Assembly: GCF_007097385.1 (NCBI RefSeq)
Contig: NZ_VJZS01000003.1
Coordinates: 62,001 to 126,000, forward strand
Length of the DNA: 64,000 nt
Origin: Flavobacterium sp. ZT3R18
Lineage (GTDB): Bacteria; Bacteroidota; Bacteroidia; Flavobacteriales; Flavobacteriaceae
Reading direction: 5' to 3'
Each line of letters starts with the position of its first letter. Position 1 is the stretch's first letter. A program made the translations under genes and the position numbers. Under the pieces are notes generated by a model. The model was not told where the DNA came from and did no database searches. It saw only the letters and a program-made list of their open reading frames with translations. This document shows, one piece after another, positions 61,441 to 64,000 of the stretch.

Positions 61441-61962
61441 TTAAAACCCCTTAACAATCTCTTTCAATTGACTATCCAATTCTGGATTTGAAATAACATT
61501 CAATTCAACATCAAAATTATCATTGAAACTTGGCAATGAAAAAACAGCTTTAATTTCGGTCGCAAAACGCGGGAAATTATTTTTGGCTATCTCCAGAACA
61601 CTTGCGCCACCTCTAGCTCCTGGGGAAGTAGCCATCAATAACATTGGTTTTTCCTGAAAAATTTTTCCATTTATTCTAGAACACCAATCCACTGTGTTTT
61701 TGAAAGCAGCACTGTAATTCCCATTATTTTCGGCAAGCGAAACTACTAAAAGATCAGCAGTTGCAATTTTTTCAAGAAAAGCATTTGCCAAAGGATGCTG
61801 ACCAATTTCAGCTTCAATATCTACACTAAATAGCGGCATTTGAAAATCATTCAAATCTAACACCTCAACTTCTGTATTTTCAAATAAGCTAGAAGCGTAA
61901 GTCGCTAATTTTTTATTAATGGAGTTTTTACTGGGACTTCCTGCAAAGGCGATGATTTTCAT
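61441..61962 (-). CDS. NADPH-dependent FMN reductase-family protein
   Basis: A 173-aa flavodoxin-like protein. The FMN-phosphate loop is IIAFAGSPSKNSINKKLATY at the N-terminus. ADLLVVSLAENNGNYSAAFK and KPMLLMATSPGARGG follow, as in the ArsH/YieF/ChrR group of NAD(P)H-dependent reductases of flavins, quinones, azo dyes or chromate. The exact substrate cannot be told. Monocistronic. Confidence 0.88.
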   Translation of the reverse strand: MKIIAFAGSPSKNSINKKLATYASSLFENTEVEVLDLNDFQMPLFSVDIEAEIGQHPLANAFLEKIATADLLVVSLAENNGNYSAAFKNTVDWCSRINGKIFQEKPMLLMATSPGARGGASVLEIAKNNFPRFATEIKAVFSLPSFNDNFDVELNVISNPELDSQLKEIVKGF

Positions 61963-62037
61963 GATTTTATTTTTTTGTTTTAAAAGTAATAAAAATCAAA
62001 ACATATATTGAAAAAACGTTCTTAACTTAAAAAAACA

Positions 62038-62080
62038 TAAAAAAAACCTGCAAAATGACTCTTGCAGATTTCTTTCTATT
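62038..62080 (-). repeat. 43-bp terminator-like direct repeat, copy 1
   Basis: ATAAAAAAACCTGCAAAATG, continuing through 62080, forms a hairpin (CCTGCAA/TTGCAG). The same 43 bases recur with one difference at 62538-62580, exactly 500 bases further on, in the same orientation. The copies flank the small coiled-coil membrane-protein gene. Confidence 0.85.
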
Positions 62081-62163
62081 TTCTCACCTTTAAAAATAAC
62101 ATATTAAATATGGTAAATACCATAGCTACATATTCAACAAAATGCTTTTGTTAAACTTTTTAA

Positions 62164-62430
62164 TTACTTTAACAAAACAGTAGCATAAAGACCCAAAATC
62201 ATTAAAACTAATGTGATAAAAAAAGCAAAAAACCATTTTATCATATCTGTTTTAGCTTCTTTTATTTCTAATCTCACTTCGCTAATATCCTGTTTAGTTG
62301 CTAAAATTTTATCGGAATTAACTCGCTTCTCTTCACTTCTAAAATCAATAAACTCAATTAATTCCTTGGCTTCTGCTTCTCCAATTTTAGCTTTTAATTT
62401 ATTGTACAAGTTGATTTCTAGTGTACTCAT
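62164..62430 (-). CDS. Small coiled-coil protein with C-terminal membrane helix (DUF1640-like)
   Basis: An 88-aa protein. A charged helical part (about 1-62, AKIGEAEAKELIEFIDFRSE, KQDISEVRLEIKEAKTDMIK) is followed by one transmembrane helix (65-87, WFFAFFITLVLMILGLYATV). This resembles the DUF1640/CCDC90-type layout (coiled coil plus tail anchor), which is common as small mobile ORFs in bacteria. The gene lies between two 43-bp direct repeats, so it looks like a small inserted or duplicated cassette. A promoter element lies 50 bases upstream. Confidence 0.7.
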   Translation of the reverse strand: MSTLEINLYNKLKAKIGEAEAKELIEFIDFRSEEKRVNSDKILATKQDISEVRLEIKEAKTDMIKWFFAFFITLVLMILGLYATVLLK

Positions 62431-62479
62431 CTTATTGGATTTTAATATTTTATTCTAAACTTATTAGAAATAATTTTAA

Positions 62480-62487
62480 CAAATATA
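62480..62487 (-). promoter_or_regulatory. -7 element (TATATTTG) of the coiled-coil gene
   Basis: A perfect TAnnTTTG on the minus strand, 50 bases before the start codon, inside the repeat-bounded cassette. Confidence 0.5.
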
Positions 62488-62537
62488 AATAATTTTAATC
62501 AAATTTTCTGTCCCAACTTTAAAAAAAGGCGGTCCAA

Positions 62538-62580
62538 ATAAAAAAACCTGCAAAATGACTCTTGCAGGTTTCTTTCTATT
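62538..62580 (-). repeat. 43-bp terminator-like direct repeat, copy 2 (after ychF)
   Basis: The partner of 62038-62080. Here the hairpin stem is perfect (AAACCTGCAA with TTGCAGGTTT), and the position, 33 bases past the ychF stop, fits its being the original ychF terminator. Confidence 0.85.
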
Positions 62581-62612
62581 GCTTTTTGCTTTATTACCTT
62601 TTGTCCAAAAAT

Positions 62613-63707
62613 CTACACATTAAATCTAAAATGCATTACGTCTCCATCTTTTACGATATATTCTTTTCCTTCTACTTTGAATTTCCCAGCCTCTTTACAC
62701 TTAGCTTCCGATCCGTAGTGAACGAAATCTTCATAAGCAATCACTTCGGCGCGGATGAATCCTTTTTCAAAATCGGTGTGGATAACTCCAGCAGCTTGCG
62801 GTGCAGTTGATCCTATGTTAATTGTCCAAGCGCGAACTTCTTTGACACCAGCCGTAAAATAAGTTTGTTGTTTCAATAATTTGTAAGCCGCACGAATCAA
62901 TACAGATGCTCCAGGCTCTTTTAACCCCATATCCTCAAGAAAAACTTGACGCTCTTCGTAGCTTTCCAATTCTGTAATATCAGCTTCGGCACCTACAGAA
63001 AGTACAATTACCTCAGCATCTTCATCTTTTACCAATTCGCGAACTTGATCCACGTATTTATTTCCTGTAACTGCTGAATTTTCATCGACATTACAAACGT
63101 ACAATACTGGTTTTGCAGTAATCAACTGAAAACTTTCTAACAATACTTCCTCATCGTTATTTTCAGGGATAACAATTCTAGCTGATTTTGCCTGCAAAAG
63201 TGTTTCTCTGATTCTGTCTAAAAGTGCTTTTTCTGTTTGTGCTTCTTTATTACCTGTTTTGGCAGCGCGATTTACTTTTTCTAAACGCTTTTCTACGTTT
63301 TCAAGATCTTTCAATTGCAATTCAATATCAATCGTTTCTTTATCACGAATTGGGTTTACATTTCCATCAACGTGTACAATATTGTCATTGTCAAAACAAC
63401 GCAAAACGTGAATAATAGCATTACACTCTCTAATATTTCCAAGAAATTGATTTCCTAAACCTTCTCCCTTACTGGCTCCTTTTACCAACCCTGCAATATC
63501 TACGATATCAACAGTTGCCATTTGCACGCGTTCTGGTTTTACTAATTCTTCCAGTTTTTCCATTCTTGAATCTGGAACGCTTACAACACCTATATTAGGT
63601 TCGATGGTACAAAAAGGAAAGTTAGCACTTTGCGCTTTTGCATTCGATAAACAATTGAACAATGTTGATTTTCCAACATTTGGTAACCCTACGATTCCTG
63701 CTTTCAT
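62613..63707 (-). CDS. ychF: Obg-like ATPase YchF
   Basis: A 364-aa translation- and stress-linked P-loop ATPase of the Obg family. The P-loop is GIVGLPNVGKSTLFNCLSNA and the switch region VDIVDIAGLVKGASKGEGLGN; the nucleotide-base motif has the ATP-preferring form (NVDE) of YchF. The coiled-coil insertion (about 130-190) and the C-terminal TGS-like domain (FTAGVKEVRAWTIN, GFIRAEVIAYEDFVHYGS) are complete, and the length matches the family. It ends in the hairpin at 62538-62580. Confidence 0.96.
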   Translation of the reverse strand: MKAGIVGLPNVGKSTLFNCLSNAKAQSANFPFCTIEPNIGVVSVPDSRMEKLEELVKPERVQMATVDIVDIAGLVKGASKGEGLGNQFLGNIRECNAIIHVLRCFDNDNIVHVDGNVNPIRDKETIDIELQLKDLENVEKRLEKVNRAAKTGNKEAQTEKALLDRIRETLLQAKSARIVIPENNDEEVLLESFQLITAKPVLYVCNVDENSAVTGNKYVDQVRELVKDEDAEVIVLSVGAEADITELESYEERQVFLEDMGLKEPGASVLIRAAYKLLKQQTYFTAGVKEVRAWTINIGSTAPQAAGVIHTDFEKGFIRAEVIAYEDFVHYGSEAKCKEAGKFKVEGKEYIVKDGDVMHFRFNV

Positions 63708-63745
63708 GTGAAGATAATATTTGATTTTTTAATGATCCCGATAGC

Positions 63746-63763
63746 TCCCGATAATTATCGGGA
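63746..63763. repeat. Palindrome TCCCGATAATTATCGGGA with a flanking half copy
   Basis: A perfect 18-bp palindrome preceded by a partial unit TCCCGATAGC (63736-63745), 39 bases upstream of ychF. The remainder of the segment 63708-64000 holds only a possible promoter and no gene. Confidence 0.7.
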
Positions 63764-63885
63764 CGGGAGGTATTCGCCATTCTTTATGCTTTTTTTCATT
63801 TGAATCTTGGCGATTTCATGTTATGTATGTTTACAAATAACAACCTCCTGTTATTTGTTTTTAGTAAATCCTTTTTTAAAGTTTG

Positions 63886-63918
63886 CAAATATAAGATATA
63901 ATGGCATTACTCCGCAAA
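63886..63918 (-). promoter_or_regulatory. Possible ychF promoter (TTTG - 21 - TATATTTG)
   Basis: On the minus strand a TTTG (63915-63918) lies 21 bases before TATATTTG (63886-63893), compatible with the -33/-7 pair of Bacteroidota. It would give ychF a long leader (about 180 bases) that contains the palindrome. Confidence 0.35.
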
Positions 63919-64000
63919 TTTTAGGACTCCCTTTTCAGTAACGGATTAGGGCTTATAGAGATTTTATGAATTACATCCTATTTATACAGTAGCGCTTTAG

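Overview
The window looks like chromosomal DNA of a Flavobacterium-type bacterium (Bacteroidota, Flavobacteriaceae). Reasons: the DNA is strongly AT-rich; many genes carry the Bacteroidota -7 element TAnnTTTG a few bases to tens of bases upstream and show no Shine-Dalgarno sequence; one protein ends in a type IX secretion (T9SS) sorting domain; and several lineage-typical families occur (M49 dipeptidyl-peptidase, DUF4293, DUF6452/DUF6048, DUF6095). No rRNA, tRNA, CRISPR array or prophage was recognised.

Layout. 1-6.1 kb: start of a DPP III gene (cut by the window edge), an SRPBCC membrane protein, an ECF sigma factor operon, a YCF48-like secreted protein and a tandem-repeat secreted protein. 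6.2-18.4 kb: housekeeping genes (kup, an RsmB-like rRNA methyltransferase, rho, DUF4293, a NarL-type two-component pair, a phosphodiesterase, truA, an ABC exporter). 18.6-20.3 kb: a TetR regulator with a two-gene CMD/DUF302 operon; both promoters carry the same palindromic operator. 20.5-28.4 kb: lpdA, cysK, an AsnC regulator beside histidine decarboxylase, an SGNH hydrolase, and a cysE-cysM operon. 29-31.8 kb: a P450/ABM pair divergent from an ArsR regulator and a membrane protein. 32-40.5 kb: OsmC, an AI-2E-family exporter, lipoproteins, a T9SS beta-helix protein that may be a late insertion upstream of rlmD, and the DUF6452/6048 pair.

40.8-46.6 kb is the clearest accessory region. It is a one-direction run: a 55-aa ORF, an NlpC/P60-like peptidase with a peptidoglycan-binding domain, a GH25 lysozyme, a 56-codon ORF in frame after the lysozyme stop, a membrane-anchored trypsin-like protease, and an unrecognised 834-aa exported protein coupled to the protease by an ATGA overlap. 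Two cell-wall hydrolases plus a membrane protease and a large envelope protein suggest an envelope-directed system (antagonism, lysis or remodelling) that I cannot match to a described one.

46.7-64 kb returns to housekeeping genes (a THUMP methyltransferase, ZIP transporter, murQ, terC, topoisomerase IV, ychF). It is interrupted at 51.3-52.7 kb by a broken DUF1016 nuclease gene, an array of REP-like hairpins and the single-domain Y1 transposase (RAYT type) that probably mobilises them. A second, intact DUF1016 nuclease gene and a lipoprotein gene sit between parE and parC.

The window is also rich in short dispersed repeats: a TCCCGAWAGCTWTCGGGA palindrome family, an ACCATATAAG-bounded inverted repeat, REP hairpins at two places 20 kb apart, a 20-mer found just past stop codons, and 43-bp direct repeats 500 bp apart around a small gene.
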